DNA from: Flavobacterium psychrophilum
Lineage (GTDB): Bacteria; Bacteroidota; Bacteroidia; Flavobacteriales; Flavobacteriaceae
Reading direction: 5' to 3'
Assembly (NCBI GenBank): GCA_945890865.1
Contig: CAMDDB010000003.1
Span: forward strand, 1 to 64,000
DNA length: 64,000 bases
Shown here: positions 52,401 to 60,101 of the stretch, piece by piece
How positions within the stretch are numbered: position 1 is the first letter of the stretch
Layout of the letters: every line of letters starts with the position of its first letter
Notes under the pieces: generated by a model
Databases searched by the model: none
Told to the model about the DNA's origin: nothing
Seen by the model: the letters and a program-made list of their open reading frames with translations, nothing else
Made by a program: the position numbers and the translations under genes

Positions 52401-53120
52401 AGTAATTCCGAACGAGAAATGGCGAATGCAATGTATTTAGCTGGTTTTGATGTAAAAGACGTTCATATGACCGATTTAATTTCGGGAAGAGAAACTTTAG
52501 AAGACATTCAATTTATTGGTGCTGTGGGTGGTTTCTCTAATTCAGATGTATTAGGTTCGGCTAAAGGTTGGGCAGGTGCCTTTTTATATAATGAAAAAGC
52601 AAACACCGCATTAAAAAACTTCTTCAAAAGAGAAGACACACTTTCTGTTGGAATCTGTAACGGGTGCCAATTAATGATGGAATTAGAACTGATTAATCCT
52701 GACCATGAGGTACACGGAAAAATGAAACATAACGATTCAAACAAGCACGAAAGTGGCTTTACGTCTGTAAAAATACAGAAAAACAACTCGGTAATGCTTT
52801 CTTCATTAGAAGGTGCTACTTTAGGGGTTTGGATTTCGCACGGTGAAGGAAAATTCAATTTACCAATGCCTGAAAATGCGTATAATATTGTTGCAAAATA
52901 TGGTTACGAAGGCTATCCTGCCAATCCAAATGGTTCGGATTATAATACTGCTATGATGTGTGACACAACGGGACGTCATTTAGTAATGATGCCACATATT
53001 GAACGTTCTACGTTCCCGTGGAATTGGGCACATTATACAGACAACGGCCAAAAAGACAAAGTTTCTCCATGGTTAGAAGCCTTTATAAATGCCAAAAATT
53101 GGATTGCACAACAGAAATAA
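49458..53120 (+). CDS. purL: Phosphoribosylformylglycinamidine synthase (single-chain)
   Basis: Glutamine-dependent conversion of FGAR to FGAM, the fourth step of purine synthesis. The 1220-residue protein is the long single-chain form: an N-terminal PurS-like domain (about 1-150), two ATP-binding/catalytic halves (from ANSEHCRHKIF, TAETHNFPT-like AETHNFPTTVEPF and GTGSGGEIRD-like ATGSGGEIRD near 270) and a C-terminal glutaminase. The glutaminase nucleophile is the Cys in VGICNGCQLMMEL near 1050, and the last part MMPHIERSTFPWNWAH holds the His. It is a single gene behind its own promoter and leader hairpin, with a strong hairpin downstream. Confidence 0.97.
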   Translation: MIHFFGNQSNLVFAVQSQNELSSEDSNKLNWLFGNAHKIEKSVVADFFVGPRAAMITPWSTNAVEITQNMGITGIVRIEEFVKVAADFSDFDPMLFHKYSELHQEIYTINLQPEPILEIENIAAYNKTEGLALSPEEVDYLNKLSAKLERKLTDSEIFAFSQANSEHCRHKIFNGTFVVDGEEKPTSLFKLIRKTSETNPNDIVSAYKDNVAFVKGPKVTQFAPKCPDKPDFYEEKTFDSVLSLKAETHNFPTTVEPFNGAATGSGGEIRDRLAGGQGSLPLAGTAVYMTSYSRLAENRPWEDEMKERPWLYQTPMDILIKASNGASDFGNKFGQPLITGSILTFEHEEAARKLGYDKVIMQAGGIGYGKLDQAIKKKPTAGDKIVILGGENYRIGMGGAAVSSADTGAFGSGIELNAIQRSNPEMQKRAANAIRGLVESDNNPIVSIHDHGAGGHLNCLSELVEETGGLIDLDKLPVGDPTLSAKEIIGNESQERMGLVIGQKDMETLQRIADRERSPMYEVGDVTNDHRFTFESKSTGLKPMDYALEDFFGSSPKTIMNDKTITRNYSNSEYKASEIPTYLNQVLRLEAVACKDWLTNKVDRCVGGKVAKQQCTGPLQLPLNNVGVMALDYKGKEGIATSIGHAPISALIDPVAGSRNAIAESLSNLVWAPLKDGLASVSLSANWMWACKNEGEDARLYEAVKGCSDFAIELGINIPTGKDSLSMKQKYPNDEVIAPGTVIISAAGNCSNITKVVEPVLQRNGGNIYYINLSQDTFKLGGSSFYQTQSKVGNETPTIKDAAFFKKAFNTLQDLIKDRKINAGHDIGSGGLITTLLEMSFAEVGLGATYDLTVLGENDAVKTLFNENIGVVFQADAEVEATFKANGITIHKIGNVTEGDVVSITNFNDSFNFSITETRKTWFETSYLLDQKQTKNGKANERFENFDKQPLQFTFPSQFDSKLPVIPAGTRPKAAIIREKGSNSEREMANAMYLAGFDVKDVHMTDLISGRETLEDIQFIGAVGGFSNSDVLGSAKGWAGAFLYNEKANTALKNFFKREDTLSVGICNGCQLMMELELINPDHEVHGKMKHNDSNKHESGFTSVKIQKNNSVMLSSLEGATLGVWISHGEGKFNLPMPENAYNIVAKYGYEGYPANPNGSDYNTAMMCDTTGRHLVMMPHIERSTFPWNWAHYTDNGQKDKVSPWLEAFINAKNWIAQQK

Positions 53121-53130
53121 TGACTAATTA

Positions 53131-53156
53131 AGAAGCTCTGAACCATCAGAGCTTCT
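53131..53156 (+). terminator. Hairpin after purL
   Basis: AGAAGCTCTGA (53131-53141) pairs perfectly with TCAGAGCTTCT (53146-53156) around ACCA. Only a short T stretch follows, but the stem is strong. It overlaps the start of the next gene's promoter box. Confidence 0.6.
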
Positions 53157-53164
53157 TATATTTG
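53157..53164 (+). promoter_or_regulatory. Promoter -7 box for the EamA gene
   Basis: TATATTTG matches TAnnTTTG and starts directly after the purL hairpin. The ATG is at 53184, so the leader is about 13 nt. The hairpin arm occupies the -33 position, where no TTG is found. Confidence 0.5.
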
Positions 53165-53183
53165 ATTGAATACTATTTATTAA

Positions 53184-54041
53184 ATGCTTTACATCTTACT
53201 CAGTATCCTTTGTAGTGTTTCTGTGGGAATACTCCTCAAAATTACCAAACGGTATTCTTTGAATATCGTTCAAATTATTGGTTGGAATTACCTCACTGCC
53301 CTACTCCTGGCCTACTTTATCTATCAACCCAATTTAGTGATACTACAGAGCAACTCATCTGTTTATTTATTGCTTAGTCTTTCCTTATTATTACCTATTG
53401 TATTCTTCCTTCAAAATACTTCTATTCAAAAGGTTGGCATTGTAAAAACAGATGTTGCCCAACGATTATCGTTATTCATACCTATTTTAGCGGCTTATTT
53501 CATTTTTAATGAAACCTTCTCAACCTTAAAAATCATTGGAATCATCATTGGTTTTTCAGCGATACTGTTTACATTAACAAAAAAATCGGATACCGGTCAA
53601 CAAGGCACAAATTGGCACTATCCTTTATTGGTTTTATTGGGATTTGGCATCATTGATACCTTATTTAAAAAAGTAGCCACTGTGCTACATATGCCTTTTA
53701 CTACTGCATTATTTTTTATTTTTTTCGGAGCATTACTTGTAACCCTAACCGTTTTAGTAGTTCAGCGGGTATATAGAAATGAGAAAATCAACTGGAAAAA
53801 TTGTGCTTGGGGAATAGGCATTGGAATCCTCAATTTTGGAAATATCTTATGCTATCTAAAAGCCCATAAAGCGCTAGCTGATCAACCATCTACTGTGTTT
53901 GCTTCAATGAATTTTGGGGTCATTATACTTGGCAGTTTGGCGGGAACACTTCTCTTTCAAGAAAAACTATCAAAATGGAATTATTTTGGTATTTTTTTAG
54001 CGATTCTTTCCATTATCGTCATAACATCCTCTCAATTATAG
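53184..54041 (+). CDS. EamA/DMT-family transporter
   Basis: A 285-residue inner-membrane protein with ten predicted helices in two EamA halves, in the drug/metabolite transporter superfamily. The first half shows LSILCSVSVGILLKIT and IGWNYLTALLLAYF, and the second LGFGIIDTLFKKVA and the end YFGIFLAILSIIVITSS. Substrates of this group range from amino acids to metabolites and cannot be read from sequence. It is a one-gene unit between purL and the acyl-CoA ligase. I see no firm terminator after it; a weak TTGCAC/GTGCAA pair lies at about 54045-54072. Confidence 0.85.
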   Translation: MLYILLSILCSVSVGILLKITKRYSLNIVQIIGWNYLTALLLAYFIYQPNLVILQSNSSVYLLLSLSLLLPIVFFLQNTSIQKVGIVKTDVAQRLSLFIPILAAYFIFNETFSTLKIIGIIIGFSAILFTLTKKSDTGQQGTNWHYPLLVLLGFGIIDTLFKKVATVLHMPFTTALFFIFFGALLVTLTVLVVQRVYRNEKINWKNCAWGIGIGILNFGNILCYLKAHKALADQPSTVFASMNFGVIILGSLAGTLLFQEKLSKWNYFGIFLAILSIIVITSSQL

Positions 54042-54169
54042 AACGTTGCACTATATTTTTATGGGGTGCAATTAGATTATTATATTTTCAACAGAAAAAT
54101 ATCAACAGATCATAATTGCGCAATTGAAATTATTTTTATAATTTGCAGAGATTATAAAATTGTGAATCT

Positions 54170-55942
54170 ATGACAAATATTACCCGTTTATTCGACTTTC
54201 CTTATTATCAATTGGAAAAATACAATTTGCCAGATGCATTAGTAACCAAATATGATGGCGAATGGATTAAGACATCAACTCAAGAATATCTTGATAAAGC
54301 TAATTCACTCTCTAGAGGATTACTTCGATTAGGAGTAAATAAAAATGATAAAATTGCTATCATTTCGTCAACCAATAGAACCGAATGGCACATGACCGAT
54401 ATTGGTGTACTCCAAACAGGTGCAAAAACCGTTCCCATATATCCAACCATTTCATCTGAAGACTACGAATACATATTAAATCACTCAGAATCTAGCTATT
54501 GCTTTGTTTCGGATCAAGAAGTTTATGATAAACTAATTGCGGTACAAAAAAACATACCCAACTTAAAAGAGATCTATTCTTATAATACCATAAAAGGTTG
54601 TAAAAGTTGGACAGAAGTGCTTGAATTAGGCGCTGACACCTCCAATCAAGATGTGGTAGAAGATCGAAAAAACAATGTGTCAACAACCGATTTAGCGACC
54701 ATAATTTATACTTCCGGAACAACGGGACGCCCCAAAGGTGTAATGCTTACCCATCAAAATATTGTTTCAGATGTGTTGATGAGTGCTCCTAGAGTACCTT
54801 TACGTGCTGGTGATACTAGAGCCTTAAGCTTTCTACCCATCTGTCACATTTTTGAACGAATGCTGACCTATTTATATCAATATTATGGTATTTCCATTTA
54901 TTTTGCAGAGAGTATTGAAAAAATATCTGACAACCTAAAAGAAGTACATCCACATGTAATGTCTGTTGTACCAAGACTACTTGAAAAAGTTTATGATAAA
55001 ATTTATGCCAAAGGAGCCGATTTAACCGGAATTAAAAAACGTTTGTTCTTCTGGGCCTTAGATTTAGGTATGGACTATAAACCTTATGGTGAAAATGGAG
55101 CTTGGTATGAATTCAAATTAAAAATTGCTCGTAAGCTTATTTTTTCGAAATGGCAAGAAGGCTTGGGAGGCGAATTAGAATTATTAGTGTGCGGGAGTGC
55201 CGCATTACAAACCCGTTTATCTAAAGTTTTTTGTGCTGCAGGGATTCCAGTTATGGAAGGATACGGTCTTACTGAAACTTCTCCAGTAATTTCTGTAAAT
55301 GATATGAGAAACAAAGGATTCAGAGTGGGATCTGTGGGTAAAGTATTGGATGGCGTAACGGTAAAAATTGCTGAGGATGGAGAAATATTATGCCAAGGTT
55401 CAAACGTGATGGTAGGGTACTATAAAGATGAAGCTCAAACCAACGAGGTCATCAAAGACGGTTATTTTCATACGGGGGATATTGGTGAATTTGATGCGGA
55501 TGGTTTCTTAAAAATTACCGACCGTAAAAAAGAAATGTTTAAAACATCTGGTGGTAAATACATTGCACCACAAATGTTGGAAAATCATTTCAAACAATCG
55601 CGCTTTATTGAGCAAATCATGGTGATTGGTGACGGAGAAAAAATGCCAGGAGCTTTTATACAACCTAGCTTTGAGTTTTTAGCGGAATGGGCACATCGAA
55701 AAGGTATTAATCTTGGAGCCACTAATAACGAAATCATTACAAATGAACTAGTTGTAAAGCGCATCCAAAAAGAAGTAGATGCTATTAACGAACGTTTTGG
55801 AAATTGGGAAAAAGTGAAGCGCTTCGAATTAACTGCTGATTTGTGGTCAATCGAAGGGGGTCATTTAACTCCTACGATGAAATTGAAGCGTAAAATAATA
55901 GTTGAAAAGTACAAAGATTTGTATGCTAAAATTTATAGCTAA
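54170..55942 (+). CDS. Long-chain acyl-CoA synthetase (AMP-binding)
   Basis: A 590-residue adenylate-forming enzyme that activates fatty acids to acyl-CoA. Motifs are IIYTSGTTGRPKGVMLTHQN near 180 (P-loop), FLPICHIFERM near 225, EGYGLTETSPVIS near 365, TGDIGEFDADGFLKITDRKKEMFKTSGGK near 440-468 (quoted in part as LKITDRKKEMFKTSGGK) and a C-terminal LTPTMKLKRK. Length and the FLPICHIFER signature fit the long-chain FAA/FadD-like branch. It is transcribed in the same direction as the fadNAE operon beyond it but separated by a terminator, and it supplies its substrate. The upstream region has an AATTGCGCAATT palindrome at 54114-54125. Confidence 0.94.
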   Translation: MTNITRLFDFPYYQLEKYNLPDALVTKYDGEWIKTSTQEYLDKANSLSRGLLRLGVNKNDKIAIISSTNRTEWHMTDIGVLQTGAKTVPIYPTISSEDYEYILNHSESSYCFVSDQEVYDKLIAVQKNIPNLKEIYSYNTIKGCKSWTEVLELGADTSNQDVVEDRKNNVSTTDLATIIYTSGTTGRPKGVMLTHQNIVSDVLMSAPRVPLRAGDTRALSFLPICHIFERMLTYLYQYYGISIYFAESIEKISDNLKEVHPHVMSVVPRLLEKVYDKIYAKGADLTGIKKRLFFWALDLGMDYKPYGENGAWYEFKLKIARKLIFSKWQEGLGGELELLVCGSAALQTRLSKVFCAAGIPVMEGYGLTETSPVISVNDMRNKGFRVGSVGKVLDGVTVKIAEDGEILCQGSNVMVGYYKDEAQTNEVIKDGYFHTGDIGEFDADGFLKITDRKKEMFKTSGGKYIAPQMLENHFKQSRFIEQIMVIGDGEKMPGAFIQPSFEFLAEWAHRKGINLGATNNEIITNELVVKRIQKEVDAINERFGNWEKVKRFELTADLWSIEGGHLTPTMKLKRKIIVEKYKDLYAKIYS

Positions 55943-55947
55943 TACAA

Positions 55948-55974
55948 TTAAAACTCCTTAGGGAGTTTTTTTTA
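55948..55974 (+). terminator. Terminator after the acyl-CoA ligase gene
   Basis: AAAACTCC and GGAGTTTT form an 8-bp stem with a short loop, followed by eight T. Confidence 0.85.
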
Positions 55975-55996
55975 TGCTATAAATGTTAATTATTTC

Positions 55997-56020
55997 AAAT
56001 ACTATGCATGCATAGTATTT
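55997..56020. promoter_or_regulatory. 24-bp perfect palindrome, probable MarR operator
   Basis: Positions 55997-56008 are the exact reverse complement of 56009-56020 (core ACTATGCATGCATAGT). It ends 6 bp before the -7 box of the marR-fadNAE promoter, so a bound dimer would cover the -33 region. Confidence 0.7.
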
Positions 56021-56026
56021 TTTGTT

Positions 56027-56034
56027 TATATTTG
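56027..56034 (+). promoter_or_regulatory. Promoter -7 box for the marR-fadNAE operon
   Basis: TATATTTG matches TAnnTTTG. The leader to the ATG at 56057 is about 16 nt. The expected -33 position lies in the palindrome and has no TTG. Confidence 0.6.
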
Positions 56035-56056
56035 TGGTTGAAAGAAATTTTTTCCT

Positions 56057-56497
56057 ATGAAAGATCAAACCATTGATTACATAATAAAATCAACTTGGCA
56101 AGCCATTGCTCGAATGTATAATGAAGAAGCTACAAAATATGGTGCCACGATGGCAACAGGTTATACCTTATTGAGTATTGACAAAGAAAAAGGGACGCCG
56201 TCAACTTCATTGGGTCCAAAAATGGGTATGGAAGCTACAAGTCTTACTCGAACTTTAAAAATGTTAGAGGATAGAGAACTCATCAGTAAAAAGAAAAATC
56301 CGTCTGACGGAAGAGGGGTTTTACTTTATCTAACCGATGAAGGCAAAGAAAAAAGAGAATTATCAAAAAATACGGTGCTTCAATTTAACGATACAATAAA
56401 AAAGCATACAACGGAAGAGCAACTTAAAAACTTTGTAGAAGTTGCCGAAATCATCAACCAGTTGATTGCGGAAAAAAAAATATTTAAAGACAAATAA
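56057..56497 (+). CDS. MarR-family regulator of the beta-oxidation operon
   Basis: A 146-residue winged-helix regulator. Its DNA-binding part is ATGYTLLSIDKEKGTPSTSLGPKMGMEATSLTRTLKMLEDRELI near 35-78, with the recognition helix in MEATSLTRTLKMLEDREL and the wing in KKKNPSDGRGVLLYLTDEG. It is the first gene of an operon with fadN, fadA and fadE: 12, 3 and 13 bp separate the genes. A 24-bp palindrome covers the promoter, so it probably represses itself and the whole pathway until an acyl-CoA or fatty acid binds. That ligand is inference. Confidence 0.9.
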   Translation: MKDQTIDYIIKSTWQAIARMYNEEATKYGATMATGYTLLSIDKEKGTPSTSLGPKMGMEATSLTRTLKMLEDRELISKKKNPSDGRGVLLYLTDEGKEKRELSKNTVLQFNDTIKKHTTEEQLKNFVEVAEIINQLIAEKKIFKDK

Positions 56498-56509
56498 ACC
56501 TATTACCTA

Positions 56510-58900
56510 ATGAAACGAAATATAAAGAAAGTTGCCGTTATTGGTTCGGGTATTATGGGAAGTGGTATTGCTTGCCATTTTGCTAATATTGGTGTTGAGG
56601 TGCTATTACTTGACGTTGTTCCTTCTCAATTGACAGAAGCCGAAGCAACAAAAGGACTTACATTAAACGCTAAAACCGTTAGAAATAGAGTAGTCAATGA
56701 TCATTTGACCCATGCATTAAAATCTAAACCTTCGCCCATTTACCATCCAAGTTTTGCTTCTCGAATTACAACTGGAAACACCACAGATGATATTGCCAAA
56801 ATTGCGACATGTGATTGGATCATTGAAGTGGTGGTGGAACGTTTGGATATTAAAAAAGTAGTATTCGAACAAATCGATACGTATAGAAAACCCGGAACTT
56901 TAGTCACCTCGAATACTTCTGGAATTCCAATTCAATTTATGAGTGACGGAAGAAGTGAAGATTTTCAACAACATTTCTGTGGCACACACTTTTTTAATCC
57001 CGCACGGTATTTAAAATTATTTGAAATCATTCCCGGTCCTAAAACATCCCATGAGGTATTGGATTTCTTAAAAGGATATGGTGAAAAGTTTCTTGGAAAA
57101 ACGGCTGTAGTTGCAAAAGATACGCCTGCTTTTATTGGCAATCGAATTGGAATCTTTGGGATTCAAAGCTTATTCCATCAAGTGGCGACCATGGGATTAA
57201 CTGTTGAAGAAGTAGATAAATTAACCGGTCCTGTTATTGGACGACCCAAATCGGCCACGTTTAGAACAGTTGATGTGGTGGGTTTGGATACTTTAGTACA
57301 TGTAGCCAATGGAATCTACGAAAACTGCCCAACAGATGAAGCCCACGACTTGTTTCAACTCCCTAATTTTGTTGCTAAAATGATCGAAAACAAATGGTTG
57401 GGAAGCAAAACAGGACAAGGTTTTTATAAAAAAATTGGAAAAGATATTCTAACGTTAGACTTAAACACATTAGAATACAGACCGAATAAAAAAGCTTCTT
57501 TTGCAACTCTAGAATTAACTAAAACTATAGAAAAACCGATTGATCGTTTTAAAATACTAATTACCGGAAAAGACAAAGCCGGCGATTTTTATAGAAAAAA
57601 CTTTTCTTCCATGTTCCAATATTGTTCGAATAGAATTCCTGAGATTACCGATGATTTTTATAAGATCGATGATGCCATGAAAGCTGGTTTTGGTTGGGAA
57701 AATGGTCCCTTTGAAATTTGGGATGCCATCGGAGTTGAAAAAGGAATCGAATTGATGAAAGCCGAAGGCTATGTCCCTGCTTCTTGGGTGATGGATATGA
57801 TAGCTACTGGTACTACTTCATTTTATTCAGTTAAAGAGGGAGCAACCCACTGCTACTCTATCACAAATAAAAAAATCGAAAAAATCCCAGGTCAAGATGC
57901 CTTCATTATCTTAAATAACATTCGCGAAAGTAAAAAAATATGGAACAATAGTGATGCAATTATTACCGATTTAGGTGATGGGATCATCAATTTAGAATTT
58001 ACCTCAAAAATGAATTCAATAGGTGCGGGTGTTTTACAAGGTATCAATAAAGCCATAGACCTCGCTGAAAAAAACTACAACGGTCTGGTAATAGGAAATC
58101 AAGGCGCAAATTTCTCAGTTGGAGCCAATTTAGGAATGATTTTTATGATGGCTGTCGAACAAGAATATGACGAATTAAATATGGCCATCAAAATGTTTCA
58201 AGACACCATGATGCGTTGTCGTTATTCCGCTATTCCAGTTATCGCAGCGCCTCACGGTATGACTTTAGGAGGCGGTTGCGAATTGGTCATGCATTCGGAT
58301 AGAGCGGTTGCAGCAGCTGAAACCTATATTGGTTTAGTAGAATTTGGTGTTGGCGTAATCCCAGGTGGTGGCGGATCCAAAGAAATGGCTTTGCGTGCAT
58401 CCGATTTATTCCGTAAAAACGATGTCGAACTCAATGTGTTACAAGAATATTTTCTAACCGTTGGAATGGCCAAAGTAGCTACTTCTGCATTTGAAGGATT
58501 TGATATAGGAGTGTTGCAAAAAGGAAGAGATTTAGTGGTGGTAAATAAAGACCGTCAAATTGCTACAGCAAAACAAGTAGCCTTACAAATGGCAGAACAA
58601 GGATACACACAACCGGTAAGAAGAAAAGACATCAAAGTATTAGGAAAACAAGCTTTAGGGATGTTCCTGGTTGGAACCGATCAAATGCAAGCAGGTAATT
58701 TCATTTCTGAACACGATAAAAAAATCGCCAACAAATTGGCTTATGTTATGGCGGGTGGCGATTTATCAGAACCCACATTAGTGAGTGAACAATATTTATT
58801 GGATTTAGAACGCGAAGCTTTCTTGTCATTAACCGCAGAACGAAAATCATTAGAAAGAATTCAGTACATGTTAACCAAAGGGAAACCGTTAAGAAACTAA
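56510..58900 (+). CDS. fadN: 3-hydroxyacyl-CoA dehydrogenase / enoyl-CoA hydratase (FadN type)
   Basis: A 796-residue bifunctional beta-oxidation enzyme. The NAD-binding dehydrogenase comes first (GSGIMGSGIACHFA near 11-24), then the C-terminal dehydrogenase domains (about 190-480). Last is an enoyl-CoA hydratase/isomerase domain (about 495-700, GANFSVGANLGMIFM near 543 and GMTLGGGCELVMHSDRAV near 583). This order is the reverse of FadB/FadJ and matches the Bacillus FadN (YusL) type, with the same length. The oxyanion-hole region and the glutamate pair of crotonases look retained in part; the catalytic pair cannot be confirmed by eye. The fadA gene follows after 3 bp. Confidence 0.92.
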   Translation: MKRNIKKVAVIGSGIMGSGIACHFANIGVEVLLLDVVPSQLTEAEATKGLTLNAKTVRNRVVNDHLTHALKSKPSPIYHPSFASRITTGNTTDDIAKIATCDWIIEVVVERLDIKKVVFEQIDTYRKPGTLVTSNTSGIPIQFMSDGRSEDFQQHFCGTHFFNPARYLKLFEIIPGPKTSHEVLDFLKGYGEKFLGKTAVVAKDTPAFIGNRIGIFGIQSLFHQVATMGLTVEEVDKLTGPVIGRPKSATFRTVDVVGLDTLVHVANGIYENCPTDEAHDLFQLPNFVAKMIENKWLGSKTGQGFYKKIGKDILTLDLNTLEYRPNKKASFATLELTKTIEKPIDRFKILITGKDKAGDFYRKNFSSMFQYCSNRIPEITDDFYKIDDAMKAGFGWENGPFEIWDAIGVEKGIELMKAEGYVPASWVMDMIATGTTSFYSVKEGATHCYSITNKKIEKIPGQDAFIILNNIRESKKIWNNSDAIITDLGDGIINLEFTSKMNSIGAGVLQGINKAIDLAEKNYNGLVIGNQGANFSVGANLGMIFMMAVEQEYDELNMAIKMFQDTMMRCRYSAIPVIAAPHGMTLGGGCELVMHSDRAVAAAETYIGLVEFGVGVIPGGGGSKEMALRASDLFRKNDVELNVLQEYFLTVGMAKVATSAFEGFDIGVLQKGRDLVVVNKDRQIATAKQVALQMAEQGYTQPVRRKDIKVLGKQALGMFLVGTDQMQAGNFISEHDKKIANKLAYVMAGGDLSEPTLVSEQYLLDLEREAFLSLTAERKSLERIQYMLTKGKPLRN

Positions 58901-58903
58901 GAA

Positions 58904-60088
58904 ATGAAAACAGCATACATAGTAAAGGGATATCGAACAGCAGTTGGAAAAGCACCAAAAGGGTTGTTCCGGTTTAAACGTCCTGATGAATTAGCGGCAG
59001 AGACCATCGAATTTATGATGGCACAATTGCCTGATTTTGACAAAACACGTATTGACGATGTGATGGTTGGAAATGCGATGCCAGAAGCCGAACAAGGGCT
59101 AAACGTTGCCCGCTTAATTTCGTTAATGGGATTAAAAATTACCGATGTGCCTGGAGTAACCGTCAATCGTTATTGTGCTTCGGGACTAGAAACGATCGCC
59201 ATGGCAACGGCTAAAATTCAATCGGGAATGGCTGATTGCATCATTGCAGGTGGTGCCGAAAGTATGAGTTTTATTCCGATGGGAGGTTATAAACCTTCGC
59301 CCGATTACAAAATTACAGCGGCGGGGCACGAAGATTATTATTGGGGAATGGGTTTAACCGCTGAAGCCGTTGCAAAACAATTCAACGTTTCTCGTACCGA
59401 CCAAGATGAATTTGCATTTCAATCGCACATGAAAGCTCTAAAAGCCCAAGCGGAAAGTAAATTCGACAAACAAATTGTCCCTATCACAGTGGGACAAACA
59501 TTTGTCAATGAAAACGGTAAAAAAGAGACCAAATCATATATTGTAAATAAAGATGAAGGTCCACGAGCTGGGACTTCGGTAGAGGCATTAGCAGGATTAA
59601 AACCTGTATTTGCTGCTGAAGGTTCGGTTACCGCAGGAAATTCTTCCCAAATGAGTGATGGTGCTGCATTCGTTTTAATCATGAGCGAAGCAATGGTAAA
59701 AGAATTAAACTTAGAACCAATCGCAAGAATGGTAAGCTATGCTGCTTCTGGTGTAGAACCAAGAATTATGGGAATTGGTCCGGTTACCGCAATACCAAAA
59801 GCATTAAAACAGGCTGGATTATCATTAAATCAAATCGATTTAATTGAATTGAATGAAGCATTTGCCGCACAATCGTTAGCCGTTGTAAGGGAATTAGGGT
59901 TAAATCCGGATATCGTTAACGTAAATGGTGGTGCCATTGCTTTAGGTCATCCACTTGGTTGTACAGGCGCTAAACTATCGGTTCAATTGTTTGACGAAAT
60001 GCGATTGCGAAACAGCAAATACGGAATCGTTTCGATGTGTGTAGGAACAGGTCAAGGTGCCGCTGGAATTTTTGAATTTTTAAATTAA
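58904..60088 (+). CDS. fadA: Acetyl-CoA C-acyltransferase (3-ketoacyl-CoA thiolase)
   Basis: Cleaves 3-ketoacyl-CoA to acetyl-CoA and a shortened acyl-CoA. The 394-residue thiolase has the nucleophile Cys in VNRYCASGLETIAMA near 90, GGAESMSFIPMGG near 113, NEAFAAQSLAVV near 322 (His/Asn motif), NGGAIALGHPLGCTGAK near 346 and the second catalytic Cys in VSMCVGTGQGAA near 378. It belongs to the long-chain (FadA) branch by context, placed between fadN and fadE. It is three bases after fadN and 13 before the acyl-CoA dehydrogenase. Confidence 0.96.
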   Translation: MKTAYIVKGYRTAVGKAPKGLFRFKRPDELAAETIEFMMAQLPDFDKTRIDDVMVGNAMPEAEQGLNVARLISLMGLKITDVPGVTVNRYCASGLETIAMATAKIQSGMADCIIAGGAESMSFIPMGGYKPSPDYKITAAGHEDYYWGMGLTAEAVAKQFNVSRTDQDEFAFQSHMKALKAQAESKFDKQIVPITVGQTFVNENGKKETKSYIVNKDEGPRAGTSVEALAGLKPVFAAEGSVTAGNSSQMSDGAAFVLIMSEAMVKELNLEPIARMVSYAASGVEPRIMGIGPVTAIPKALKQAGLSLNQIDLIELNEAFAAQSLAVVRELGLNPDIVNVNGGAIALGHPLGCTGAKLSVQLFDEMRLRNSKYGIVSMCVGTGQGAAGIFEFLN

Positions 60089-60101
60089 AAAAAAAAACGT
60101 T

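Noticed and set aside
54114..54125. Palindrome AATTGCGCAATT upstream of the acyl-CoA ligase gene as a MarR operator
   Set aside because: It does not share the half-site of the operator before the marR-fadNAE operon, and the promoter nearby is only a near match, so the evidence for an operator is too thin.
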